Below, one piece after another: positions 36,824-45,731 of a stretch of DNA of 64,000 nt (position 1 is its first letter; each line of letters opens with the position of its first letter). A program made the position numbers and the translations under genes. The DNA is from Atlanticothrix silvestris CENA357 (lineage in GTDB: Bacteria > Cyanobacteriota > Cyanobacteriia > Cyanobacteriales > Nostocaceae). The stretch spans positions 1 through 64,000 of the forward strand of contig NZ_JAECZB010000080.1 of assembly GCF_016056295.1 (NCBI RefSeq), given 5' to 3'. A model generated the notes under the pieces. That model was given only the letters and a program-made list of their open reading frames with translations. It ran no database searches and was not told the origin of the DNA.

Positions 36824-38155
36824 TTAGACCAACTGAATACTCAAATTGGATGGAAGATTTTCAAGGAAGGCAAATTGATTTCCTAAGAAAGACAAGTTAC
36901 CGCTTGAGGTGTCGAAAGAAAAGTCGCTAATGTTAGTAGTACCAAACCCTACTTTAGAAACTTGGATTACGTCTTTTTGAGCAAAGTCGTAATCTTTGAT
37001 AGTATCAAGACCATCCTTGAGGCTATTGAAAATAAACTTATCTGCACCAAAGCCACCTGTGAGAATATCATCACCTTGTCCACCAGTGATGGAGTCTTTG
37101 CCTAGACCACCGGAGATAATATCATTGCCATCATTGCCGACTAATTGGTTATTTTGGTTGTCCCCGGTGATGATGTCACTTTCATTTGTACCGATAACAT
37201 TGTCAAAATTGATTACCGTAAATGGCAATGTCCCCAAACCAGGAACGTTATTGGCAGCCAAACTTTGGTTTTGCAGGTCAACGGTGATAAATACCCCAGG
37301 CAAAGATTGCGATGCATCTATGGTATTGTTGGCAATACTGGCATCAGCAATAACTGTTTCTACTTTAAAAAGTTGGTCTGTTCCGAATTTGCCAGCTTTT
37401 TCAACTGCACCTACACCTGAGAGAGTAATGCTTTTACCTAGTTTGCTGTAGTTTGCGGTATCAATACCATCTCCACCATCGATGTTGTCATTACCTTGAC
37501 TGCCTTTGAAGGTGTCATCGCCTGCGCCACCTGCCAACTTGTCGTTACCGCCTCCACCGTCAATCAGGTCATTGCCACCTCTACCATCAATGCTGTCATC
37601 GCCATCATTCCCGAATAATTGGTTTCTTTGGTTGTTGCCAATAATACTGTCACTTTCATTTGTGCCTTTGATATTGACAAAGTTGATGACATTAAATGTT
37701 AATGTTCCTAGACCAGGAACGTTAAGGGCAGATATAGTCTCAGCTTCCAGGTCAACAACTGCAGGTACTCCAGGCAAAGATTGGGATGCATCTATAGTGT
37801 TGTTGGCAACACTAGCATCAGCAATAACTGTTTCTACTTTAAAAAGTTGGTCTTTTCCGAATCCACCAGCTTTTTCAATTGTCCCTACACCTGAGAGGGT
37901 AATTTTTTTACCCAGGCTACTATAGTCTGCGGTATCAATGCCATCTCCGCCATCAATGCTGTCGTCACCCCGACTACCTCTGAAGGTGTCATCGCCGGCA
38001 TTACCTGCCAAGGTGTCATTACCGTTTCCACCGTCAATCAGGTCATTTCCCAGACCACCGGAGATGTTGTCATTGCCTCCACGACCAAAAATCTGATCGT
38101 CATTACTAGTGCCCGATAATAAGTCATCGTTAGCAGTACCAACAATAGTAGCCAT
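36824..38155 (-). CDS. RTX-type calcium-binding repeat protein with internal duplication
   Basis: 443 residues containing several blocks of GGxGxDxxx nonapeptides (for example GRGGNDNISGGLGNDLIDGG, DGRGGNDLIDGGGGND, GGLGKDSITGGQGDD), which form Ca2+-bound beta-rolls. Two copies of a module of about 150 residues (roughly 40-190 and 195-345) alternate the RTX blocks with a non-RTX segment: GDGIDTADYSSLGKKITLSG, DQLFKVETVIADAS, NNTIDASQSLPGV, VPGLGTL. The C-terminus (ADKFIFNSLKDGLDTIKDY) is the usual ending of cyanobacterial RTX proteins, likely exported by type I secretion. No transporter is adjacent. Confidence 0.92.
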   Translation of the reverse strand: MATIVGTANDDLLSGTSNDDQIFGRGGNDNISGGLGNDLIDGGNGNDTLAGNAGDDTFRGSRGDDSIDGGDGIDTADYSSLGKKITLSGVGTIEKAGGFGKDQLFKVETVIADASVANNTIDASQSLPGVPAVVDLEAETISALNVPGLGTLTFNVINFVNIKGTNESDSIIGNNQRNQLFGNDGDDSIDGRGGNDLIDGGGGNDKLAGGAGDDTFKGSQGNDNIDGGDGIDTANYSKLGKSITLSGVGAVEKAGKFGTDQLFKVETVIADASIANNTIDASQSLPGVFITVDLQNQSLAANNVPGLGTLPFTVINFDNVIGTNESDIITGDNQNNQLVGNDGNDIISGGLGKDSITGGQGDDILTGGFGADKFIFNSLKDGLDTIKDYDFAQKDVIQVSKVGFGTTNISDFSFDTSSGNLSFLGNQFAFLENLPSNLSIQLV

Positions 38156-38687
38156 AATTTATACCTTATTTTGGTTTTGCTGATCAAACGTGTTTGTTAG
38201 TTGTAATACTTTTGTATTACAACTAACAAAATGATTAATTCCTGGTTAAATACTCACTATTCGCCTAATAGAGGATGAATTTGATGAAATCAGGGATATT
38301 TGAAGGAATAGGATTCACCAAAAAAAGCGATCGCCTTCCCAAACATCAATCAAAAATTATCAAGTATTAATGCTGAATCCTGAATATCAAAATAGTCACA
38401 TAAAATTTTTTTCTTCAGTAGTACCCTCAGGGGTACTATTTCATACCGTAGATTTTTACCTAAAGAATTACTATCGCCCCTTTGTCTTCTGTAACCCCTA
38501 CCAAACAACACAGCAAGCAGGTAGCCCTGAAGTACAAAAGTCAAGGAATCAAAGGAATTGACCTTGAAAAAATAAAAAATAGAGAGGTTTATGGCGTTAG
38601 CATTTTGAATATTTTTTACTTATAATTTCTAAGTAAATTTACAGAAATAAATTAAAATATTAAGTTCGAGAAGCCAGCAATTTTTAA
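38156..38687. other. Intergenic region with one hairpin
   Basis: About 530 bases without a supported gene. An 8-base stem TAGTACCC / GGGTACTA (38419-38426, 38431-38438, loop TCAG) lies 250 bases past the TPR gene stop. On the minus strand it is followed by ctactgaagaaaaaaa rather than a T-tract, so it is a poor terminator. A HIP1 octamer remnant (gcgatcgcc) is near 38328. Confidence 0.55.
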
Positions 38688-40907
38688 TTACAATTTCGGG
38701 AGAATTTCTGGTATTAAATAACCAGGAACTTTAGATAAAGCCAGATTTTGTCCTTGTATGCCTAATTCATTGTGGAAAGCCCGAATTGTTTTCACAATAT
38801 AAGTTAAGGTTGTTTGATAAGCTTCTGGTTGTTGCCTCAATCCCTTTAAAGCTTGCAAATGGTTATTTAACGCTGCTTCTAAATGTTGCGATCGCGTTGC
38901 TTTGTCACCAGCAAAAGATTGGTCTGTGACTAACTGATAATGGGCTAATCCTAGGTTATTGTAAGCAGCAAACAAATCAAAATTTAAAGATGTATTACTA
39001 AGTGAGTGAGCTAAGGCAATGGCTTCTTCGTAAGCATGAATACACAATTTCAGTAAAGCTTGTCTAACATCTTTAGTTGTCTCAGATAAATTTGCTAAAT
39101 GCCAGTAAGCAGTCCCAAGATTATTTTGTGTAGCGGCGCAAGCACTGGGAACATTAGCTGGAGTCCGATATTTTAAAGCTTCGCGGTAGACATCAATAGC
39201 TAATTTTAAATTTTGGGCTGGTTGTTCGTATTGTGCAAGATTCCAGTAGGCAGTGCCGATATTATTTTGAATCATGCCATATTTGAGTGGTTCTTGTTCT
39301 GGGCTGTAATGAACAAGTGCTTCATTATAAGCTGCGATCGCTTGCTGCAAATGTACCACTGGTTGATTGTGTTGTCCTAAATGCCAATAAGCAGTACCTA
39401 AATTGTTCTGGCAAGCCGCATACTTTAAAGGGTCTATTGCGGCTGTACGATAGCATAGTGCTTCATTATAAGCAGAAACTGCTTGCTGCCAATTTTCGGC
39501 TGGTTGAGAAAAACGGGCTAAATCACCATAAGCTGTTCCCAGATTATTTTGTACCCGCGCATAAGTTTCTGGATGTGTCTGTGGTGAAATTGACTTTAAA
39601 GCAAATTGATAAAATTCAATTCCCTGCTCTATGTAAGTTTGTCCTTCCGCTGAATTGGGCGGTATGCGATGTAGCATCCAGTAAAGTGTACCCAAGTCAT
39701 TTAAAATATCTGGAAGTTGAGGTGAGGCATCATCGTAAGCGATCGCTTCTTGATAGGCAACAATTGCTACCATCAAATTTTCTAGATTTGACTGTCCTTG
39801 CTCAATGCGAAACCGATATAAGTTTCCTAACTGGTGATAAGCTGCTGCTAAAACTTCCCCAGAAGCTTGCTGTGAATGTAACTCCTCAATTTCCAACAAA
39901 ACTTGTTGCGGTTGCCAATTATCTCCTCTATCTTGAGCAATTTTCGGATTAATCGTTGCTATGACTAACTCTTTTAACTCTTTGCTCACATGAGTCAACG
40001 ACGACAGCGATGAACTATTACTACTCGATCTAGCAGTGGATAACTGCTGGTGTGGCACAGTCTTCAATAATTTTGAGGGTGCAGGTGTAATTTCTAATTC
40101 TTTTTCGGCTGGCTTTACTGGCGTTTGTGCTGTCAGATTTGAATCATCATCAAAGATTATTTCTGTAACATCAGCGCCTTGAGGTTCTGTTTCAATGACC
40201 GATTCATCTAGTTCATCTAAAATGGATTGCTCCAGATTTTTTAAATCTAAACTTCTTGAATTGGAAAAACGTTCTGGATAGTCTGGATTGTTTGTCGTTG
40301 GTGTAGGTTCTCCAGCAAACATAAATACACCAGTACGCCAACGCCAAAATTGAGGAACCGACTGCTGAATAGCAGATAACCAAGGGCGCGATACCCACAA
40401 CAAAACGCTAGATTCAATAAATCGACTAGATTCTTGGCCAGAAAAATACTGTTCGCCTAAACGTAGATGATGTAAAAAAGAACGCTGTACAGCAACAGAT
40501 TGCTTCGTTAGTTGTTCCACACCTACAATCTGAAATGTTGGTATAGGTAAGGGTCTTCCAGGTGTATCTTTTGATGCACCTACAATTGGTGGTGGATAAT
40601 TGGCTAACCATTGATTAATCTGAGCTATGGGATTTGGATCGCTTAAATTCAACCTCAAAGTCACCAATCGCGGATAGGCTGGAGTACTAATTGCCTGTCC
40701 ATGTAATGGCTGATATAGTACTTGTCCAACTGGATAAGCCAAAGTTGAATGCAAGCGAGCTGCCACTTGATTTCTTAAGTGTAAATCATCACAGACCGCT
40801 AAAAAGAGTTGCCGCCGTAAGTCAAGACTGAGGGCAAGTTTTAGACGGTGATAGACTTGCCGATTCCAAGCAAAATTATTGGAGTGTGCAGTATCATTCA
40901 CGCTCAT
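38688..40907 (-). CDS. TPR-repeat protein (739 aa)
   Basis: The N-terminal 250 residues form an unrecognised domain (KLALSLDLRRQLFLAVCDDLHLRNQVAARL; possibly a degenerate NTPase-like fold, with no P-loop seen). An acidic low-complexity linker follows (about 235-300). About 340-700 is a solenoid of tetratricopeptide repeats: the units NNLGTAYWHLGQ, NNIGTAYWNLAQYEQPAQNL and NNLGTAYGDLARFSQPAENW recur with 45-50 residue spacing. A cytoplasmic scaffold or interaction protein is likely. Cyanobacterial proteins with this layout are often annotated only as TPR proteins. Confidence 0.88.
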   Translation of the reverse strand: MSVNDTAHSNNFAWNRQVYHRLKLALSLDLRRQLFLAVCDDLHLRNQVAARLHSTLAYPVGQVLYQPLHGQAISTPAYPRLVTLRLNLSDPNPIAQINQWLANYPPPIVGASKDTPGRPLPIPTFQIVGVEQLTKQSVAVQRSFLHHLRLGEQYFSGQESSRFIESSVLLWVSRPWLSAIQQSVPQFWRWRTGVFMFAGEPTPTTNNPDYPERFSNSRSLDLKNLEQSILDELDESVIETEPQGADVTEIIFDDDSNLTAQTPVKPAEKELEITPAPSKLLKTVPHQQLSTARSSSNSSSLSSLTHVSKELKELVIATINPKIAQDRGDNWQPQQVLLEIEELHSQQASGEVLAAAYHQLGNLYRFRIEQGQSNLENLMVAIVAYQEAIAYDDASPQLPDILNDLGTLYWMLHRIPPNSAEGQTYIEQGIEFYQFALKSISPQTHPETYARVQNNLGTAYGDLARFSQPAENWQQAVSAYNEALCYRTAAIDPLKYAACQNNLGTAYWHLGQHNQPVVHLQQAIAAYNEALVHYSPEQEPLKYGMIQNNIGTAYWNLAQYEQPAQNLKLAIDVYREALKYRTPANVPSACAATQNNLGTAYWHLANLSETTKDVRQALLKLCIHAYEEAIALAHSLSNTSLNFDLFAAYNNLGLAHYQLVTDQSFAGDKATRSQHLEAALNNHLQALKGLRQQPEAYQTTLTYIVKTIRAFHNELGIQGQNLALSKVPGYLIPEILPKL

Positions 40908-40985
40908 GGCGGCTAAAGAGCCAAAGATACAGTTTATATCCTCTTAAATACCAATTCGTAATTCGTAATTTAAGAAGCTTGACAC

Positions 40986-41008
40986 TCCTCGACCTTTAGG
41001 TACGAGGA
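40986..41008 (-). ncRNA. 3' hairpin of the tnpB element, probable end of an omega RNA
   Basis: A 10-base stem with a single bulged A (TCCTCGACCT / AGGT-A-CGAGGA) directly follows tnpB. In IS200/IS605 elements the guide (omega) RNA that programs TnpB is transcribed across the 3' end of tnpB, and the guide is the flanking DNA. By analogy the guide here would begin near 40,97x on the minus strand. The RNA itself is inferred. Confidence 0.5.
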
Positions 41009-41016
41009 TTCTTGGT

Positions 41017-42228
41017 TCACAGTTCAATCTTAACCCCGCAGGATTGCTCCAACGAAGCTAGAGGATCAAACTCCCCAAGCTTATAAGATCCGGTATGCCC
41101 TACCGTACTTAGCCCCTTCTGCAAGATGTTAATCGCTGCGTTCACGTCCCTATCCTCGACAAATCCACATAAACAAATATGAGTTCTATTTGATAGGGAC
41201 TTCTGAACTTTCTTGCCACAATTGGAACAGTTTTGACTTGTATTATAGGGAGAAACAGCGATTGTTATTTTCCCGTATTTGTAGCCAAAATAATCCAACC
41301 AACGGCGAAGAATTGACCACCCTGCATCTGTTATCGACTTAGCTAGATGTCGATTTTTAACCATGCCTTTCACATTTAAATCTTCATAGGCAATCAGGTC
41401 GTTTGACTTCACTAAGCGGAGTGCAACTCTCTTGCAAAACTCTTCTCGCTGCCTACTTACTTTTAAATGTTTACGGGCATATCTAACCCTAGCTTTGTGA
41501 TAATTTCGGGACTGGAATTTACCTTTTTTATACTTCTTAGACTTTCTCCGATTCAGTTTATTAAGTTGTCTTTCTCCTTGGCGATAAAACTGCGGGGATG
41601 GTTCAATATTTCCTTGGCTATCTGCCAAGAAATACTTGATACCGACATCGATGCCCACCGCTTTTTGACTAGGGGTTAATGGCTTAACTGTATCTCTAGG
41701 GTCTAGTTGTACCGAGAATTGCACGTAGTAACCATCTGCACGACGCACAATCCTAACTCGCTTGATTTGTTCTATTTGGTAAAAATTCAAGTCTCTAGAA
41801 CCTATTAGTTTGAGAGTGCCTATTTCTTTTTTGTCTGTGAAAGTAATATGCTTTCTGTTTTCTGATAGTTTCCAGCCAGAGACTTTATATTCCACCGATC
41901 GAGTATTTTTCTTGAACTTTGGATACCCTTTTAGCCCTTGAATCTGCTTTTTACAATTCTCGTAAAAGCGATTAACTGCTCTTAAAACTCTTTCAACAGC
42001 AGTTTGACAGGCATGAGAGTTTAACTCTTCTACGAATTTAAACTCTTTTCTTAATAGTGTGTTGTATCTAAACATCTCTGTCTTGCCAACACCACGATTA
42101 TCCATCCAATAACGCAGTACTTTATTTCGGACAAATTGAGATGTCCGAATAGCTTCGTTAATGGCGATTATTTGTTGTGGTTTTGGATTGACTTTGTACT
42201 CGTAGATAAACACGTTTGATACTGACAT
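41017..42228 (-). CDS. tnpB: RNA-guided endonuclease TnpB, IS200/IS605 family
   Basis: Start chosen at ATG 42228 (MSVSNVFIYEYKVNPKPQQ); another ATG is four codons upstream. About 403 residues. It has the N-terminal HTH_OrfB region, then the RuvC catalytic residues: Asp in AVGIDVGIKYFLADSQGN, Glu in LIAYEDLNVKGM and Asp in VEDRDVNAAINIL. The zinc finger is CSNCGKKVQ...HICLCGF, with CxC instead of CxxC in the second half. The catalytic triad is complete, so nuclease activity is plausible. A KSKKYKKGKFQSRNYHKARVRYARKH basic stretch fits nucleic acid binding. Confidence 0.93.
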   Translation of the reverse strand: MSVSNVFIYEYKVNPKPQQIIAINEAIRTSQFVRNKVLRYWMDNRGVGKTEMFRYNTLLRKEFKFVEELNSHACQTAVERVLRAVNRFYENCKKQIQGLKGYPKFKKNTRSVEYKVSGWKLSENRKHITFTDKKEIGTLKLIGSRDLNFYQIEQIKRVRIVRRADGYYVQFSVQLDPRDTVKPLTPSQKAVGIDVGIKYFLADSQGNIEPSPQFYRQGERQLNKLNRRKSKKYKKGKFQSRNYHKARVRYARKHLKVSRQREEFCKRVALRLVKSNDLIAYEDLNVKGMVKNRHLAKSITDAGWSILRRWLDYFGYKYGKITIAVSPYNTSQNCSNCGKKVQKSLSNRTHICLCGFVEDRDVNAAINILQKGLSTVGHTGSYKLGEFDPLASLEQSCGVKIEL

Positions 42229-42259
42229 GAGTGGTATCAAAGACTATAATAACATCAAG

Positions 42260-42276
42260 CCGTCCTAGAAGGACGG
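42260..42276 (-). repeat. 5' end hairpin of the tnpB element
   Basis: Perfect 7-base stem CCGTCCT / AGGACGG with AGA loop, about 30 bases upstream of tnpB. This is the kind of end hairpin that TnpA recognises in the IS605 family. Confidence 0.75.
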
Positions 42277-42398
42277 GGGTTGTATCCCATTATTTTTGGT
42301 CAAATTTTATAATAAATCAGGCTTTTAGATTAATTAAAAGATAAAAGTATAATTAGATACTTTGAATACTTGTGTCAGTTTAACAAAAAATAAAAAAC

Positions 42399-42424
42399 CA
42401 GGCTCCTACCAAAATGGGAACCTG
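42399..42424 (-). terminator. Rho-independent terminator of psb34
   Basis: Read on the minus strand: CAGGTTCC / GGAGCCTG stem with one G-T pair, then a long T-tract (complement of 42384-42397). Confidence 0.85.
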
Positions 42425-42462
42425 AAGAATTAAAAATTAGTTTTTATTAAAATTGTTTATCC

Positions 42463-42642
42463 TCAACTGACATTGGAAACAGAGAAGGCAACAAAAATTA
42501 AGCCACCAACCAAAGCTGTGGCGGCGACTCCCAAGACAATATAGTTACGTTTTTGCCCCTCTGTAGGAGGCTCTGCTTGGTAAACCTTTGGTTCTTGGGC
42601 AAAATTATTCAGGCGACCGCCTTCTTCGCTTGTGTAGGGCAT
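42463..42642 (-). CDS. psb34: Photosystem II assembly protein Psb34 (Ssl1498 family)
   Basis: 59 residues: MPYTSEEGGRLNNFAQEPKV, then YQAEPPTEGQKRNYIVLG and a C-terminal membrane helix (about 36-54, VLGVAATALVGGLIFVAFS). This matches the Ssl1498/Psb34 family, single-pass proteins of the HliP-like group that bind CP47-containing PSII intermediates during assembly. I identified it by recall of the family's N-terminal EEGGRLNNFA motif. It has its own terminator and is read separately from the thiO-thiG gene. Confidence 0.88.
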   Translation of the reverse strand: MPYTSEEGGRLNNFAQEPKVYQAEPPTEGQKRNYIVLGVAATALVGGLIFVAFSVSNVS

Positions 42643-42743
42643 GAATTAGTTCCTTATTCTGAATCTTTTACTAATGTTACAGAAATCTACATATTATACT
42701 CTCACACCCAAAGACGAATCGTAACATTAATTAAAAGTCCAAA

Positions 42744-42774
42744 GTCAATAGTCAAAAAACTTTAGACTATTGAC
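42744..42774 (-). terminator. Inverted repeat after thiO-thiG, possible terminator
   Basis: Perfect 10-base stem GTCAATAGTC (42744-42753) / GACTATTGAC (42765-42774). On the minus strand the loop holds TTTTTT, and there is only a short T-run after the stem. It begins 7 bases past the stop of the gene. Confidence 0.6.
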
Positions 42775-42780
42775 TATTAA

Positions 42781-44790
42781 CTAGCTCGTAATAGTACCGC
42801 TGAGTGGTGAACTGGCACTTGCATAGTCTTTCATTGGCATCCTACCGGCAAGGTATGCTAAACGTCCGGCAACTGCTGCTAAATTCATAGCATGAGCCAT
42901 TGCTGCGGGATTTTGAGCCAGAGCGATCGCGCTATTAATCAATAAGGCATCTGCCCCTAATTCCATCGCTTGGGCGGCTTCTGATGGCGCACCAATGCCG
43001 GCATCTACTACCACTGGTATGCCAGCATTTTCAATAATGATCTGGATATTAGCAGTTGTCTTCAGCCCTTGTCCTGAACCAATGGGTGAAGCTAAAGGCA
43101 TAACTGTGGCACAGCCTACATCTTCTAGACGTTTCGCTAACATTGGGTCAGCATTGATGTAGGGCAAGACAGCAAAACCTTCTTTGACTAATTGTTCTGC
43201 GGCTTGCAATGTCCCAATTGGATCAGGAAGTAAATATTTAGGGTCAGGTATCACTTCTAACTTCACAAAGTTATTATCTTCTTGACCCAAGAGTTTAGCC
43301 ATTTCTCGCCCCAAACGGGCTACACGAATTGCCTCTTCTGCGGTTTGACAACCAGCGGTATTTGGTAACATCCAAATTTTTTTCCAATCTAATGCTTCTG
43401 CTAAACCCTCATGTCCAGCAGCTTTAGTTTGTACCCGCCGCACCGCCACGGTGACAATCTCACAACCACTAGCAACAATACTTTGCTGCATTTCCTCAAT
43501 GGTGCGATATTTACCCGTTCCTGTCATCAGCCGTGATTGGAAAGTTTTCCCTGCAATAGTCAATGGAGAATCCAGAGTACAGACGCGATTAATCGCGTCT
43601 GTACAGGAATTTTGCGGGGATATAGCAGGGCGATGCCCGTTAGTGAAATTAGCAAAGTGGGTCAGCATGGAGGTAGATGATTGAGTTTGGAAGCGAGAAT
43701 AGTGGAAATGAGACAATAAAGGGTCAGATTTTTGTTCCCAGATTAAATCGGCAACCAATGCTGCGGTTACAGGCGCAAGCAAAATACCATTGCGGTGATG
43801 ACCTGTAGCCAAGGTTAAATTCTGACAATAGCTATTGCCAAGGATGGGTAATTCATCAGGCGTAGTTGGGCGAAATCCCCACCACAATTCTTGGATGGGA
43901 TAATGCTGTAATTGGGGATATAGGCGGATGGCTTGTTGGAGTAAAGTTTGAATACCTACGGGGGTGTTGTCGGGGGTAAAGCCAACATCTTCACTAGTTG
44001 CCCCAATAATAATAGAACGCATCTCCTTGGGATATGCTGTGCGATCGCGTCTGGGTACGATATAAATATCTTGCCCAAATAAAACTCGCCTTAAAGGCAA
44101 TTCTGGTACAAATTCCGGCACTCGCACACTCAGCATTTGCCCTTTTCGCGGTTTTACGGGTAGCGGTAATAATTCATTTGACCAAGCACCTGCGGCTAAA
44201 ACATAATGACCAGCATCAATTACTCCGGCGCTAGTTTGTGCGCCAATCACTTGTCCCTTTTGCTGTATGAATGCTTCTACTGTAATGCCGTCTTTGAGTT
44301 CAATGCCAAGGGACTCAGCGGCACTCCAAAGTAAATGTGCTAAGGAGCGATTATTAACTTGTGCATCTTCAGGATACCACCAGCCACCAACAACTTCTTT
44401 TCCTAATCCTGGCTGATATTGATGAATTGCAGCTTCATCTAACCAGTAAGCAGGCGATTCACGGGCGTGAGATGAGGGAAAATCTTCTTTGCTATCTTCA
44501 TAAACGGGTGCTAAAATGCCACACGGCCAATAACCACTATTTAAACCAGTCAGATCTTCTAGTTTCTGCGTCCAATCTGGATATAAAGAACGCGATCGCC
44601 AGCATAAAGAACGCAACCCTTGATCTGAAATTTGTTCTGCATCTGGTGCTAACATCCCAGCAGCAGCGTGAGTGGCAGCAGCTTGGAAATCACGGCAAAG
44701 CACGGTGACATTTGCCCCGCGCAGTTTAAGTTCAACGGCGATTGCCAAGCCAATAACGCCGCCACCAATAATTAAAATGTCACTAGTCAT
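42781..44790 (-). CDS. thiO/thiG: Fused glycine oxidase ThiO and thiazole synthase ThiG
   Basis: A bifunctional thiamin enzyme of 669 residues. About 1-360 is ThiO: FAD-binding [24 protein letters not shown], then [16 protein letters not shown] and [13 protein letters not shown]. It oxidises glycine to the imine. About 400-660 is Thi[36 protein letters not shown] (Schiff-base Lys), PIGSGQGL and [30 protein letters not shown]. ThiG condenses that imine with DXP and ThiS-thiocarboxylate. The fusion is known in cyanobacteria and would let the unstable imine pass between sites. No TPP riboswitch was seen upstream and no thiS is adjacent. Confidence 0.95.
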   Translation of the reverse strand: MTSDILIIGGGVIGLAIAVELKLRGANVTVLCRDFQAAATHAAAGMLAPDAEQISDQGLRSLCWRSRSLYPDWTQKLEDLTGLNSGYWPCGILAPVYEDSKEDFPSSHARESPAYWLDEAAIHQYQPGLGKEVVGGWWYPEDAQVNNRSLAHLLWSAAESLGIELKDGITVEAFIQQKGQVIGAQTSAGVIDAGHYVLAAGAWSNELLPLPVKPRKGQMLSVRVPEFVPELPLRRVLFGQDIYIVPRRDRTAYPKEMRSIIIGATSEDVGFTPDNTPVGIQTLLQQAIRLYPQLQHYPIQELWWGFRPTTPDELPILGNSYCQNLTLATGHHRNGILLAPVTAALVADLIWEQKSDPLLSHFHYSRFQTQSSTSMLTHFANFTNGHRPAISPQNSCTDAINRVCTLDSPLTIAGKTFQSRLMTGTGKYRTIEEMQQSIVASGCEIVTVAVRRVQTKAAGHEGLAEALDWKKIWMLPNTAGCQTAEEAIRVARLGREMAKLLGQEDNNFVKLEVIPDPKYLLPDPIGTLQAAEQLVKEGFAVLPYINADPMLAKRLEDVGCATVMPLASPIGSGQGLKTTANIQIIIENAGIPVVVDAGIGAPSEAAQAMELGADALLINSAIALAQNPAAMAHAMNLAAVAGRLAYLAGRMPMKDYASASSPLSGTITS

Positions 44791-44885
44791 TAGTCATGAG
44801 TCATTGATCATTAGACACTTATTATTAGTACATAACTAATAACTCATAGTTAATAACTCATAACTAAATAACTTGTAACTAACCA

Positions 44886-45296
44886 CTACCACAAAGCCCG
44901 AATCGGTTCATTACCCTGATTACTATCACTTGATGACGTATCTGTTGTAGTGTCAGAAGATGGAAATGAATCGCTGGGAGCGTTATTTTGGGCAACACTA
45001 GTCCTAGCTTCATTAGAACTGCTATTGTCTTCGGCAGTGCTATTTGTATCTTCATTAGTGTTGAAATTCTCTTGGGCAACACCACTCCTACCTTCAGTTG
45101 CGGTATTATTACCCCTATTCCTACTGGGAGCAGAGCTATTAACATTAATATTAGCTGGGAGAACCTGTGATTTTCTGCCGCTGGGAGTGTTACTAGCACT
45201 TTGTTGTCCCCCCATAGGAAAGTTGATACCTAGTAATGTACCTAGCAAAATAGCCAAGCCTCCAGCCATCAGAATTAGCGGTGTCCATCTACCCAT
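44886..45296 (-). CDS. Hypothetical protein with N-terminal membrane anchor and Ser/Asn-rich tail
   Basis: 136 residues: a hydrophobic N-terminal segment (about 6-28, LILMAGGLAILLGTLLGINFP) followed by a disordered, low-complexity region rich in S, N, T, D and E. It contains two imperfect repeats (GVAQENFNTNEDTN and SVAQNNAPSDSFPS). An anchored, periplasm-exposed flexible protein is likely. No family is recognised. Confidence 0.6.
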   Translation of the reverse strand: MGRWTPLILMAGGLAILLGTLLGINFPMGGQQSASNTPSGRKSQVLPANINVNSSAPSRNRGNNTATEGRSGVAQENFNTNEDTNSTAEDNSSSNEARTSVAQNNAPSDSFPSSDTTTDTSSSDSNQGNEPIRALW

Positions 45297-45332
45297 ATTA
45301 TTTGTCTCCTTTGTAACCTAACCTTCTGGTTT

Positions 45333-45656
45333 CTATACTAATTGAGAACCTTGACCCCAAAATCCGTCAAATTTTGTCACTGTCACATCGCCCATAACCT
45401 GAGTTTGGCAGGCTAAACGCAGGTCTCTTGTAGGAGAATGGGGAGGAAGCGAACGCCGCGCTTTGTCACGCCAATTCGCCGCAGATACTTCACCATCTAC
45501 CTTGAGCGCACAAGTACCACAACTGCCAATTCCTCGACAGTTTATTACCTTAGCACCGCCATTGTAGAGGTCAATACCATTTTGCAGCAAAATTTTGCGT
45601 AAATTAGCTCCGCGATCGCACTCAATTGTTTTTCCTTGAGTTATTATCTTGGGCAT
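45333..45656 (-). CDS. [2Fe-2S] ferredoxin-like protein
   Basis: Start set at ATG 45656 (MPKIITQGKTIECDRGANLRKILLQNGI); a longer frame to 45698 would overlap the divergent gene's leader. The 107 residues hold the plant-type cluster ligands as CRGIGSCGTC (C-x5-C-x2-C) and a fourth Cys in LACQTQV. The spacing differs from photosynthetic PetF (C-x4-C), as in other cyanobacterial non-PetF ferredoxins. It is divergent from cimA; the redox partner is unknown. Confidence 0.88.
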   Translation of the reverse strand: MPKIITQGKTIECDRGANLRKILLQNGIDLYNGGAKVINCRGIGSCGTCALKVDGEVSAANWRDKARRSLPPHSPTRDLRLACQTQVMGDVTVTKFDGFWGQGSQLV

Positions 45657-45731
45657 TTGTCTTAAATTGCCAAAGTGGCTTGTTGTATCTTGGCACATTG
45701 CCTTAAAAGTTGTCTCGAAAGTCTCTGTCTT

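Larger units (their letters stand above)
40984..42280 (-). mobile_element. IS200/IS605-type element carrying tnpB only
   Basis: The TnpB gene is bracketed by imperfect palindromes, as in IS605-family ends. On the 5' side is CCGTCCT-aga-AGGACGG (42260-42276). On the 3' side is TCCTCGACCT-TT-AGGT-A-CGAGGA (40986-41008), nine bases after the TnpB stop. No tnpA (Y1 transposase) is present, as in IS1341-like elements, so mobility would need TnpA in trans. Exact ends were not determined. Confidence 0.8.

Noticed and set aside
36996-37925. Long plus-strand frames opposite the RTX gene
   Set aside because: Ser/Pro-rich antisense of GGxGxD repeats. The minus-strand protein has clear family motifs.
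39287-39952. 221-codon plus-strand frame inside the TPR gene
   Set aside because: Its internal repetition is the antisense image of the TPR repeats, so it is a shadow.
44791-44885. TPP riboswitch upstream of thiO-thiG
   Set aside because: The gap is filled with taactcata-type heptamer repeats and lacks the conserved TPP aptamer words.
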